Shown here: piece by piece, positions 16,502 to 23,963 of the stretch
Position numbering within the stretch: the stretch's first letter is position 1
Layout of the letters: each line of letters begins with the position of its first letter
Assembly (NCBI RefSeq): GCF_014648395.1
Contig: NZ_BMRA01000004.1
Coordinates: 109,394 to 173,393, forward strand
Origin: Micromonospora fulviviridis
GTDB taxonomy: Bacteria > Actinomycetota > Actinomycetes > Mycobacteriales > Micromonosporaceae
Reading direction: 5' to 3'
Length of the DNA stretch: 64,000 bases
The notes under the pieces: model-generated
What the model was told of the DNA's origin: nothing
The model's input: the letters and a program-made list of their open reading frames with translations, nothing else
Databases searched by the model: none
Position numbers and translations under genes: made by a program

Positions 16502-17174
16502 GCCCCACGGTCACGTGGTTGTGCACCTCCCGGATGCCGGGCGCGTTCCACACCACCCGCTCGATCTCCGCGCGCTCCGGCGCCGAGTGGACCAGCCCTT
16601 CCAGCAGCACGGTGTCGCCGTGCACCCGGACGCTGATCCCCTCCGCCTCGGTGGCGCCGTTGCGGGCCAGCGCGTCCACGATCCGCTCGGCCAGGTCGTG
16701 CCCGTCTGCGCGAGCGGTCGGCCGCACGGTGATGCTGTTGCTCACCCCACGTACGCCGGTGAGCCGGGCGACGGAGCGTTCGGCGGCCCGACGCTGGTAC
16801 TCCCACTCGACCTCGCCGTGCAGGGTGACCCAGCCGTCGGCGACGGTCACGTCGAGCGCCTCGATCGGCACGAACGCGTCCCACTCCAGCGCTCGGCTGG
16901 CCGCGGTGGCGATCTCCGGGTCGCTCTTCTCGGCCGAGGTGGCGATCCGGACGGCGACGTCGTTGGCGACCGCCCGGACGCGGGGCACCCGGTGGGCGGC
17001 CCGCTCGGCGGCCCACTTCTTGGCGTAGCTGTCCACCCAGCCGCTCAGCGTCACCACGCCCTCGGTGACGGTCACCCCGATCTCGTTGGGGCGTACCCGC
17101 GGCTCCCAGGTCAGTTCGTCGAGGACGGCGGTCTGGATCTCCTGATCGGTGCGGGTGGTCGTCGCGGTGGCCAT
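16497..17174 (-). CDS. Protein with three BON domains
   Basis: 225 aa, no signal peptide. Three repeats of the BON fold lie at about residues 8-75, 80-147 and 152-224. Each has the G-V-V-T-L-S-G / G-W-V-T-L-H-G / T-V-L-L-E-G strand signature and an N-H-V-T-V-type end. BON domains bind membranes or lipids and occur in osmotic and general stress proteins. ATG at 17174 has GGAGGGAG upstream. It lies upstream of dsbA on the same strand and diverges from the GH74 gene. Its promoter carries the third copy of the shared motif, so it may belong to the LuxR-family regulator's targets. Confidence 0.9.
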   Translation of the reverse strand: MATATTTRTDQEIQTAVLDELTWEPRVRPNEIGVTVTEGVVTLSGWVDSYAKKWAAERAAHRVPRVRAVANDVAVRIATSAEKSDPEIATAASRALEWDAFVPIEALDVTVADGWVTLHGEVEWEYQRRAAERSVARLTGVRGVSNSITVRPTARADGHDLAERIVDALARNGATEAEGISVRVHGDTVLLEGLVHSAPERAEIERVVWNAPGIREVHNHVTVGR

Positions 17175-17260
17175 GCTTGGCTCCCTCCGGGGTCGGGTTC
17201 GCGGTTCGCCGGGCTCCGCCGCCGGCACGGAGTCCCGCAACCCCGATCCTGCGCGCACCC

Positions 17261-17291
17261 CGGGTGACCTGCCCTCACCCCATCCGGGTGG
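17261..17291. promoter_or_regulatory. Shared motif copy 3, upstream of the BON gene
   Basis: GGGTGA (17262-17267), 7 nt, TCACCCC (17275-17281), 2 nt, CCGGGTGG (17284-17291), about 90-115 bp before the BON start. Outside the spacers it matches copy 2 throughout, including the preceding C. Confidence 0.55.
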
Positions 17292-17301
17292 ACGGAGTTG
17301 C

Positions 17302-17317
17302 TTGGGAGCGCTTCCAA
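17302..17317. promoter_or_regulatory. CebR-like operator for the GH74 gene
   Basis: TTGGGAGCGCTTCCAA is a 16-bp palindrome with one mismatch. It differs by one base from TGGGAGCGCTCCCA, the site of the LacI-family cellulose-utilisation repressor CebR in Streptomyces. The position, 172 bp before the xyloglucanase start, suggests induction by cello-oligosaccharides. Confidence 0.7.
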
Positions 17318-17488
17318 ATGCCGGGGCGCAGTGGTTAGGGTGAATGTCCCTCGGCTGCGGGAGCCAGCACGCCGACGGGGAGCCCGGGCAGCTCCCCCAG
17401 ATCCCTCGACGTCGTCAGGGCACGGTCGTCCGCCGACCGCCACGCGTCGCTCCCGTCTCACCACCGGGCAACCGAGAGGAACCGCCCC

Positions 17489-20203
17489 ATGCGTAGAAGT
17501 CTCGCCAGCGTGGCCGCCGCGGCGCTGGCCGCCACCGCGGCGGCCGTTGTCGTGCAGTTCGCCGCCGCGCCCGCCACCCCGGCCGCCGCCGCCTCGGCCG
17601 AGCCGTACAGCTGGAAGAACGTCCGGATCGACGGCGGCGGCTTCGTCCCCGGCATCATCTTCAACCAGACCGAGAAGAACCTGATCTACGCGCGCACCGA
17701 CATCGGCGGGGCGTACCGCTGGGAGCAGTCGACCCAGTCGTGGACGCCGCTGCTGGACTGGGTGGGCGCCGACCGGTGGGGCTGGAACGGGGTGGTCAGC
17801 CTCGCCACCGACCCGGTGCAGACCAACCGGGTGTACGCCGCGGTCGGCATGTACACCAACGACTGGGACCCGAACAACGGGGCGATCCTGCGCTCCACCG
17901 ACAAGGGCGCCACCTGGCAGGCCACCGCGCTGCCGTTCAAGAACGGCGGCAACATGCCCGGCCGCGGCATGGGCGAGCGCCTCGCCGTGGACCCGAACCG
18001 GAACAGCATCGTCTACTACGGCGCCGAGGGCGGCAACGGACTGTGGCGCAGCACCGACTACGGGGTGACCTGGGCCAGGGTGGCCACCTTCCCCAACGTC
18101 GGCAACTACCGGGCCGACCCGAACGACAGCTCCGGCTACCAGAGCCAGAACCAGGGCCTGACCTGGGTGAGCTTCGACAAGAGCACGGGTACGCCCGGCG
18201 CCGTCACGCAGACCGTCTACGCGGGCGTGGCCGACAAGCAGAACCCGGTGTACCGGAGCACCGACGGCGGCGCCACCTGGGAGCGGATCCCCGGCCAGCC
18301 CACCGGTTACCTGGCCCACAAGGGCGTGGTCGACCCGGTCGGCGGCTACCTCTACATCGCCACCAGCGACACCGGCGGCCCGTACGACGGCGGCAAGGGC
18401 GACGTGTGGAAGTTCAACCGGGCCACCGGCGCGTGGACGCAGATCAGCCCGGTCCCGTCGAGCAGCGCCGACGCCTACTTCGGCTACTCCGGGCTGACCA
18501 TCGACCGGCAGCGCCCGAACACCCTGATGGTCGCCACCCAGGTCTCCTGGTGGCCGGACGCCATCTTCTGGCGCAGCACCGACGGGGGCGCCACCTGGAC
18601 CCGGATCTGGGACTTCGCCGGTTACCCGAGCCGCACGAAGAGATACACCATGGACATCTCCTCGGTGCACTGGCTGACCTTCGGCACCAATCCCGCACCC
18701 CCGGAGGAGAGCCCGAAGCTGGGCTGGATGAACGAGTCGCTGGAAATCGACCCGTTCGACAGCAACCGGATGATGTACGGCACCGGCGCGACCATCTACG
18801 GCACGACCGAGCTGACGAAGTGGGACACCGGCGGCCAGTTCACCGTCAAGCCGATGGTCAAGGGGCTGGAGGAGACCGCAGTGCTCGACCTGGTCAGCCC
18901 GCCCTCGGGCGCGCCGCTGGTCAGCGCGCTCGGCGACATCGGCGGCTTCCGCCACACCGATCTGACCGCGGTGCCGCCCATGATGTTCACCCAGCCGACC
19001 TTCACGAGCACCACCAGCCTCGACTACGCCGAGGCCAAGCCGGCGGTGATGGTCCGGGCCGGCAACTTCACCGACGCGGACCGCCCCAACGACAGCCACG
19101 TCGCGTTCTCCACCGACGGCGGGGCGAACTGGTTCCAGGGCAGCGAGCCGTCCGGGATCAACAGCGGCGGCACGGTTGCCGCCTCCGCCGACGGCGGCCA
19201 GTTCGTCTGGGCGCCGGGCGACGCCGGCCAGCCGGTGGTCCGCTCGGTCGGCTTCGGCACCTCGTGGACCGCCGCGACCGGCATCCCGGCCAACGCGGTC
19301 GTCGAGTCCGACCGGGTCAACCCGAACAAGTTCTACGGCGTCAGCGGCGGGCGGTTCCACGTGAGCACCAACGGCGGCGCGAGCTTCACCGCCACCGCGG
19401 CCAGTGGCCTGCCCACCACCGGGGTCAAGGTCAAGGCCCTGCCCGGCCGCGAGGGTGACGTCTGGCTGGCCGGTGAGGGCGGGCTGTGGCACTCGACCGA
19501 CTCCGGCGTCAGCTTCACCAAGCTGGCCGGTGTCACCTCGACGGTCAACGTGGGCTTCGGCAAGGCCGCGCCCGGGCAGACGTACCCCGCGCTGTTCACG
19601 GTCGGCACCGTCGACGGCAGGCACGGCGTCTACCGCTCGGACGACGCCGGCGCGGCGTGGGTGCGGATCAACGACGACCAGCACCAGTACGGCAACGCGG
19701 GCGAGGCGCTCACCGGCGACCCGCGGGTCTACGGCCGGGTCTACCTGGGCACCAACGGCCGGGGCATCCTGGTGGCCGACCGGCTCGGCGGCACGCCCAG
19801 CCCGACGCCCACCTCGGCCAGCCCGTCCCCGACCTCGCCCAGCCCGTCCCCGACCTCGCCCAGCCCGTCGCCCACGTCCCCGAGCCCGTCGCCGACCGGC
19901 AGCGGCTGCGCCGCCACCTACGCGGTGACGAACTCCTGGCCGGGCGGCTTCCAGGGCGAGGTGACGGTGCGCAACTCCGGCACCGCCCCGATCGCCGCGT
20001 GGACCGTGGCCTGGACCTTCCCGGACGGCCAGAAGATCACCCAGCTCTGGAACGGGTCGTACACCCAGACCGGGTCGGCCGTGACGGTCAGGGACGCCGG
20101 CTGGAACGGCAACCTGGGCGTCGGAGGGGTCGCCACGGCCGGCTTCACCGGCACGTACACCGGCGGCAACCGCGCGCCGACGGTCTCCTGCACCGCCCGC
20201 TGA
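17489..20203 (+). CDS. Secreted GH74 xyloglucanase with C-terminal CBM2
   Basis: 904 aa. The signal peptide covers residues 1-37, cleaved near A-S-A. The GH74 twin seven-bladed propeller spans about 38-770, with BNR-type repeats (S-T-D-G-G-A-T-W) and the two expected catalytic Asp contexts, R-T-D-I-G-G-A-Y and L-G-D-I-G-G-F. A Ser/Pro/Thr linker follows (about 771-805), built from 21-bp DNA repeats. The last 100 residues are a CBM2 cellulose-binding module, bounded by cysteines and with conserved Trp residues. The enzyme cuts xyloglucan in plant cell walls. It is monocistronic, with a CebR-like operator upstream and a strong terminator downstream. Confidence 0.95.
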   Translation: MRRSLASVAAAALAATAAAVVVQFAAAPATPAAAASAEPYSWKNVRIDGGGFVPGIIFNQTEKNLIYARTDIGGAYRWEQSTQSWTPLLDWVGADRWGWNGVVSLATDPVQTNRVYAAVGMYTNDWDPNNGAILRSTDKGATWQATALPFKNGGNMPGRGMGERLAVDPNRNSIVYYGAEGGNGLWRSTDYGVTWARVATFPNVGNYRADPNDSSGYQSQNQGLTWVSFDKSTGTPGAVTQTVYAGVADKQNPVYRSTDGGATWERIPGQPTGYLAHKGVVDPVGGYLYIATSDTGGPYDGGKGDVWKFNRATGAWTQISPVPSSSADAYFGYSGLTIDRQRPNTLMVATQVSWWPDAIFWRSTDGGATWTRIWDFAGYPSRTKRYTMDISSVHWLTFGTNPAPPEESPKLGWMNESLEIDPFDSNRMMYGTGATIYGTTELTKWDTGGQFTVKPMVKGLEETAVLDLVSPPSGAPLVSALGDIGGFRHTDLTAVPPMMFTQPTFTSTTSLDYAEAKPAVMVRAGNFTDADRPNDSHVAFSTDGGANWFQGSEPSGINSGGTVAASADGGQFVWAPGDAGQPVVRSVGFGTSWTAATGIPANAVVESDRVNPNKFYGVSGGRFHVSTNGGASFTATAASGLPTTGVKVKALPGREGDVWLAGEGGLWHSTDSGVSFTKLAGVTSTVNVGFGKAAPGQTYPALFTVGTVDGRHGVYRSDDAGAAWVRINDDQHQYGNAGEALTGDPRVYGRVYLGTNGRGILVADRLGGTPSPTPTSASPSPTSPSPSPTSPSPSPTSPSPSPTGSGCAATYAVTNSWPGGFQGEVTVRNSGTAPIAAWTVAWTFPDGQKITQLWNGSYTQTGSAVTVRDAGWNGNLGVGGVATAGFTGTYTGGNRAPTVSCTAR
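19797..19905 (+). repeat. 21-bp tandem repeats coding the GH74-CBM2 linker
   Basis: Units of about 21 bp resembling CCCAGCCCGTCCCCGACCTCG repeat four to five times with slight drift and encode P-S-P-S-P-T-S steps. This is a typical flexible linker in a modular glycanase. Confidence 0.8.
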
Positions 20204-20214
20204 CCGCACCCCAC

Positions 20215-20260
20215 ACACGACGGTGGCCGTCCCCGACGCCGGGGGCGGCCACCGTCGTGT
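20215..20260. terminator. Terminator between GH74 and the small membrane-protein gene
   Basis: Perfect 15-bp arms 20215-20229 (ACACGACGGTGGCCG) and 20246-20260 with a 16-nt loop lie between convergent genes, so it can act in both directions. Confidence 0.85.
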
Positions 20261-20265
20261 CCGGC

Positions 20266-20670
20266 TCAGCCGTCGAGGCCGGCGGGGGAGTTGGGGCGGT
20301 CGACGTCGACGAACTCGATCTCGTCGACGTCCCGCTCGCGGCTGCCGGCCGCCCGCGCCGCGGTGCCGGCGGCCCAGCCGATCGCCGCACCGGCCAGCGC
20401 CGCGGCGATCAGCAGCGTCCAGGGCAGCGCCGGCCGGCGGCCGGCGAGCGCGTCGAAGGCGAGGCTGGCCCGGCGGCGGGCCTCTTCGGCGGCGGAGCCG
20501 ACCAGGTCGGTGGCGTCGTCGGCGAAGCCGGAGGAGTTGCGGCGGGCCGAGCGGGCGGCGTCCCGCACACTGTCGCCGGCGGAGCCGGCGGCGGCGAGCA
20601 GGTGCTGCCACGCCTGGTCGGCGACCCGCTCGGGCTTGCTGCGGCGGTCCAGCAGGGTGGATCCGAACAT
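20266..20670 (-). CDS. Small single-TM protein with apolipoprotein-like helix
   Basis: 134 aa. ATG at 20670 has an almost perfect Shine-Dalgarno (GAGGAGGTAA). Residues about 15-75 are Ala/Arg/Ser-rich amphipathic helix (S-V-R-D-A-A-R-S-A-R-R type), residues about 83-107 are a membrane helix with G-x-x-x-G spacing, and the tail is acidic (RERDVDEIEFVDVDR). I do not recognise a named family. Similar small proteins in actinobacteria are annotated only as hypothetical membrane proteins. It is probably monocistronic and convergent with GH74. Confidence 0.7.
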   Translation of the reverse strand: MFGSTLLDRRSKPERVADQAWQHLLAAAGSAGDSVRDAARSARRNSSGFADDATDLVGSAAEEARRRASLAFDALAGRRPALPWTLLIAAALAGAAIGWAAGTAARAAGSRERDVDEIEFVDVDRPNSPAGLDG

Positions 20671-21095
20671 CGTGTTACCTCCTCGGGGTGCCGAAGTCCG
20701 GCGGCCGGTTCGGACTCCGGGGTCATCCGGCGCGTGACGGTTCGCTCCCCGTGCCCAGTGCCCCGAGCCGACCCGGCGCAAACCACCGTGCCGGGGCGGG
20801 GCGGCGCGTCACCGGACAGACCACCCGGACGCGCCGGGGGTCGGGTGCCACCCGGACGTGCGCCGGCCCGCTACCCTGGGTCGGCGGATCGGCCGGGCCC
20901 GCCCCGGTCGATCGACCGATGGGACCCGCGCCGCGGGGAAAATCGGAGCCCGAAGGTCCGGATTGGGATGCCCAGGTGTGCCCAGTCCGCGAATTGCTCA
21001 TCCCGAGGGGTGGCGACCGAGGCCGTCGGAGGAATACTCTCGGTCGCGGCCCGCGTACTGATGAGGCGCCCGTACGGGCGAGTGGAGGTGCTCGC
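20671..21095. other. Gene-free 425-bp divergent interval
   Basis: I see no supported gene. It should hold the promoters of the small membrane protein (minus) and the STAS gene (plus). A TACTCT hexamer at 21043-21048, in GGAATACTCTC, is a reasonable -10 for the STAS gene. Confidence 0.5.
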
Positions 21096-21455
21096 GTGAG
21101 CCTGTCGATCGTGAAGTCGGTGCTGCCGGGTGGTGTGGTCCAGATCGCTCCGCGAGGGGAGATCGACGTCGACACCGCGTACGAGGTGCGGGAAGCGATC
21201 GCCGAGGTGCTCGCCAAGGGCCGCCCCTCCCGGATCGAGCTCAACATGCGGCTCGTCACCTTCATCGACTCCGTCGGCATCAGCGCCATGGTCGCCGGTT
21301 TCCAGACCTGCGAGGTCAGCGGCGTCAAGCTGGTGGTCACCGAGCCGAGCCGGTTCGTGCACCGGCAGCTCTGGGTGACCGGCCTGCTCGGCCTCTTCGG
21401 CGCGCCCGAGCCCTGGTTCGCCGACAGCACCCGTGAGGTGCTCCCCGGCGCCTGA
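21096..21455 (+). CDS. STAS-domain anti-sigma factor antagonist
   Basis: 119 aa, a single STAS domain in the SpoIIAA/RsbV family. The regulatory serine motif is seen as F-I-D-S-V-G-I at about residues 57-63; its phosphorylation by an anti-sigma kinase would control release of a sigma factor. GTG at 21096 follows GTGGAGG. No anti-sigma kinase or sigma gene lies next to it, so its partner is elsewhere. It is followed on the same strand by an SRPBCC gene about 100 bp downstream. Confidence 0.88.
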   Translation: MSLSIVKSVLPGGVVQIAPRGEIDVDTAYEVREAIAEVLAKGRPSRIELNMRLVTFIDSVGISAMVAGFQTCEVSGVKLVVTEPSRFVHRQLWVTGLLGLFGAPEPWFADSTREVLPGA

Positions 21456-21558
21456 ACGGCCCCCACCCCTCGCTGGTCGACAGGGACTTCCGACCCGTTG
21501 CCAGCCCGGCTCCGGTACGGGACGATCGTGCGGACCCACGACGGCGAGGGGGTACCGC

Positions 21559-22011
21559 TTGCTCAGCAGCGACAGCTTCAGCTACACCGTGCAGGCCCGT
21601 TGCACCCGGGCGGACGCGGTGGCCCTGCTCGGCGACCTGAGCCGGCAGGGCGAGCTGCATCCGCTGATCGTGCGGGTCCGCCAACTGCCGCCTCGCCCGG
21701 GCGCGCTGGCCAGCTACGCGATCACGGACCGGCTGGCACTCGGCCCGCTGCACTTCCCGGTCACCTACCAGGCCGACGTGCTGATCGCCAACGAGGACGA
21801 GGTGGTCACCGTGGCCCGGCAGCAGCCGGCCACCACGGTGCGCAACCACACCCGGCTGCGCGACGAGCCCGACGGGGTGGTGCGGATCGACGTGGAGATC
21901 ACGCTCTCCGCCCCCGCGCCGCTGTTCGGGTACGCCTTCCGGCAGGCCCGGGCGGCCCACCTCGGCCTGGCCAGCCGGCTCGGCGCCACCCTGGAGGGGC
22001 GGGCGGCCTGA
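21559..22011 (+). CDS. SRPBCC-like protein
   Basis: 150 aa from a TTG at 21559 with GCGAGGGGG about 8 nt upstream; coding-like sequence begins there. The pattern (F-S-Y-T-V-Q-A-R-C-T-R-A-D-A-V-A-L-L near the start, alternating strands, and a long C-terminal helix) fits a small START/SRPBCC ligand-binding fold. There is no signal peptide and no catalytic signature. Its stop lies 1 bp before an out-of-frame stop of the opposite-strand membrane-protein gene (see 21765-22523). Confidence 0.65.
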   Translation: MLSSDSFSYTVQARCTRADAVALLGDLSRQGELHPLIVRVRQLPPRPGALASYAITDRLALGPLHFPVTYQADVLIANEDEVVTVARQQPATTVRNHTRLRDEPDGVVRIDVEITLSAPAPLFGYAFRQARAAHLGLASRLGATLEGRAA

Positions 22012-22523
22012 CTCAGCCGCGCCGCCCGGCCGGCACCGGTCGCCGGGCCGCCCGGGCGGGCCGGCCGCAGCCGCCCCCACGGCTTGTACGTGGACAGCAC
22101 CGTGACGACGAGCAGCAGCGTGCTGGAGACGGTCGGCGCGACCACGAGGTCGACGCGCAGGTGGGTGGTGGCCGCCCCGGCCAGCTCGCCGAGGTGCCGG
22201 ACCCGTGGGGTGAGCAGGAGCAGCACCAGCGTGAGCACCACGGTGGTGACGGCGAACTTCACGAGCACCCAGCGCCAGCGCAGCAGTCCCCACGGGGTGA
22301 GCAGCGCGCTGGCCAGCCCGACCAGCCAGACCACCACGCTCAGCGGGGCGAACAGCCAGGTGACCAGCAGCGCGGCCGCCGGATAGACCACCTCGGGGTC
22401 GGCCCCGCGCAGACCGGCCACGCCGAGGGCGAGCAGCACCAGGTCGGCGCCGAGCCAGCCCAGCGAGGTGACCAGGTGCAGGGTGAGCAGGGCCTTGCGT
22501 CCGGCGGGGGAGAGTCGAGTCAT
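21765..22523 (-). CDS. Four-TM membrane protein, probably frameshifted at its C-terminus
   Basis: As written the frame encodes 252 aa. Residues 1-150 look genuine: four hydrophobic helices and the motifs L-H-L-V-T-S-L-G-W-L-G, S-A-L-L-T-P-W-G-L and S-T-Y-K-P-W-G, like DUF2269-type membrane proteins. After residue about 155 the chain turns into Arg/Ala/Ser-rich sequence lying antisense to the SRPBCC gene for 247 bp. A TGA in the +1 frame at 22013-22015 would end the protein neatly next to the SRPBCC stop. A one-base indel near 22016-22080 (a G/C run lies at 22073-22078), natural or a sequencing error, explains this best. Confidence 0.6.
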   Translation of the reverse strand: MTRLSPAGRKALLTLHLVTSLGWLGADLVLLALGVAGLRGADPEVVYPAAALLVTWLFAPLSVVVWLVGLASALLTPWGLLRWRWVLVKFAVTTVVLTLVLLLLTPRVRHLGELAGAATTHLRVDLVVAPTVSSTLLLVVTVLSTYKPWGRLRPARPGGPATGAGRAARLSQAARPSRVAPSRLARPRWAARACRKAYPNSGAGAESVISTSIRTTPSGSSRSRVWLRTVVAGCCRATVTTSSSLAISTSAW

Positions 22524-22620
22524 GCCCCCGATGCTCGACCGTCGCGGGCGCCGCGTCGTGGGCCGCGCGGCGACACCCGGCGTACGTCGTGAGGCGTAGG
22601 CCGGGTGCCGCCGGGGCGGG

Positions 22621-23685
22621 TCAGTACACCGACAGGTGCACGTGGTTGGTGTGGTCGCTGGACGGGTCGCCGTTGCCGCCGCTGTACGCCTTCCAGCCGC
22701 TGCTGGGCAGCCAGATCTGCTTGTACCAGATGACGTAGAGCACGGCGAGCGCGTCGGAGTTGCGGATGAAGTAGGCGGCCAGGTTGTTGCCGTACGTCTT
22801 GTCGCCGCCGGTGGCCACGCCGCCGAAGCCGTCCGTCTGCGCGGCGAAGTCGCAGGCCCGCCCCTTCGGGTGCTCGCCCGAGCCGCTGGGCCGGTAGCAG
22901 GAGACGTACCGGGTGAAGCCGGCCGCCTTGGCCTGCTGGAGCGCGTGCAGCGTACGCGGGGTGATGCAGCCGTCGGCGGGCGTCGGGTCGTTGACGCTGC
23001 ACGACTCGGGCGGCCAGGAGCCGTCGGAGTTGCGCGGCGCCGGCTTTGCGTTCGCCGAGGAGGTGCCCTGCACGCTGCCGCCGCTGCTGGACGGGCGGTT
23101 GTTCGCCACCTCCAGGGCGCGTTCGGCCTGCTGCTTGCGCTTGGCCATCACGGCGACCTGCTTGCGCTGCTCCTGGATCTCGCCGGTGAGCGCGGCCTGC
23201 GTGCGGGTGGCCTGGTCCCGGGTCTCGATCAGGTCGCGCAGCACCCGGTCCTCGTGCGCGGCCACCTGCTCCAGCGCCGCCGCGCGGTCCATGAAGCCCT
23301 CCGGGCTGCTGCTGCCGAGCAGGGCCGCGGCCGTGCCCATCCGCCCGGCCCGGTACGCCACCCCGGCGATCTCGCCGACCTTGGCGTCGCGCACGGTCAA
23401 CTCGGCGTTGACCGTCTTGAGCTGGGCGGTGAGCTGTTGCTGCCGGGCCACCGAGCGGGTCAACGCGGCCCGCGCCTCCAGCCAGCCCTTGCTGGCCGCG
23501 TCGAGTTGGGCGCGCAACGCCGGGGTGCCGCCCTCGTCGTCGCCGGGGGCGGCGGCGAGCAGGCCGGTCGCCGGAGCCGCCGAGGCGGGGGAGACCGGCG
23601 CGGTCACGACGCCGAGGGCGAGCGTCGCGATGAGCAGGGCCGCCAACCGGGCGGCCGTCCGTCGTACAGGTGCCACTGGGGGCAT
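22621..23685 (-). CDS. Secreted coiled-coil peptidase-like cell-wall protein
   Basis: 354 aa. The signal peptide covers about residues 1-36. Residues about 55-195 form a long coiled coil (Q-L-D-A-A..., E-I-Q-E-Q-R-K-Q-V), as in regulatory arms of peptidoglycan hydrolases. After a Ser/Gly linker, the C-terminal 140 residues resemble the D-Ala-D-Ala carboxypeptidase-like (VanY-related, ARB_07466-type) domain, with metal-site-like motifs E-H-P-K-G-R-A-C-D-F and D-H-T-N-H-V-H. It probably trims peptidoglycan outside the cell. A c-di-AMP riboswitch leader precedes it, as is common for actinobacterial wall hydrolases. Confidence 0.85.
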   Translation of the reverse strand: MPPVAPVRRTAARLAALLIATLALGVVTAPVSPASAAPATGLLAAAPGDDEGGTPALRAQLDAASKGWLEARAALTRSVARQQQLTAQLKTVNAELTVRDAKVGEIAGVAYRAGRMGTAAALLGSSSPEGFMDRAAALEQVAAHEDRVLRDLIETRDQATRTQAALTGEIQEQRKQVAVMAKRKQQAERALEVANNRPSSSGGSVQGTSSANAKPAPRNSDGSWPPESCSVNDPTPADGCITPRTLHALQQAKAAGFTRYVSCYRPSGSGEHPKGRACDFAAQTDGFGGVATGGDKTYGNNLAAYFIRNSDALAVLYVIWYKQIWLPSSGWKAYSGGNGDPSSDHTNHVHLSVY

Positions 23686-23820
23686 TCACGTGTCCTTCCG
23701 TCAACCGCCGACCGGGTTAGCTGACGGGTTCGGGACGGAAGATCCCTACCGCTCACGCGGATGCACCCCACGAACGTGGTTCCCCGGCTCGCCCTGCGGG
23801 CGATTAGGCGACGGCCGCCG
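23686..23820 (-). ncRNA. Cyclic di-AMP (ydaO-yuaA) riboswitch
   Basis: On the minus strand the leader has the conserved aptamer blocks: GAGCCGGGGAACC, TGGGGTGCATCCG, GAGCGGTAGGGATC, then CCCGAACCCGTCAGCTAACC. The closing stem can form from CCGTCG (about 23811-23816) with CGGCGG (about 23704-23709). The ribosome-binding site GGAAGG follows directly. An 8-nt element inside the aptamer (23734-23741) is exactly complementary to 23695-23702, which contains that site, offering a way to hide it. In this class c-di-AMP usually turns expression off. Rfam RF00379 is the relevant model. Confidence 0.93.
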
Positions 23821-23963
23821 CAGGCGCCGGTGGGCGCCGCCCGGCGGAGGCCGCGGTCGAGCCTACCGGCGCTGCTCGGGGCCGGCTCCGCAGGTGGGAG
23901 CCGATCGCCCGGTCAAAACCGGCACAAGTGCACAATAGCCACTTGAATTTAAGATTGCCCTAA

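Larger units (their letters stand above)
17175..17488. other. 314-bp divergent promoter region between the BON and GH74 genes
   Basis: There is no gene here. It contains shared motif copy 3 (17261-17291) and a CebR-like operator (17302-17317) only about 10 bp apart. It also holds the 5' leader of the GH74 mRNA, with GAGAGGAA just before its ATG. Confidence 0.7.
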
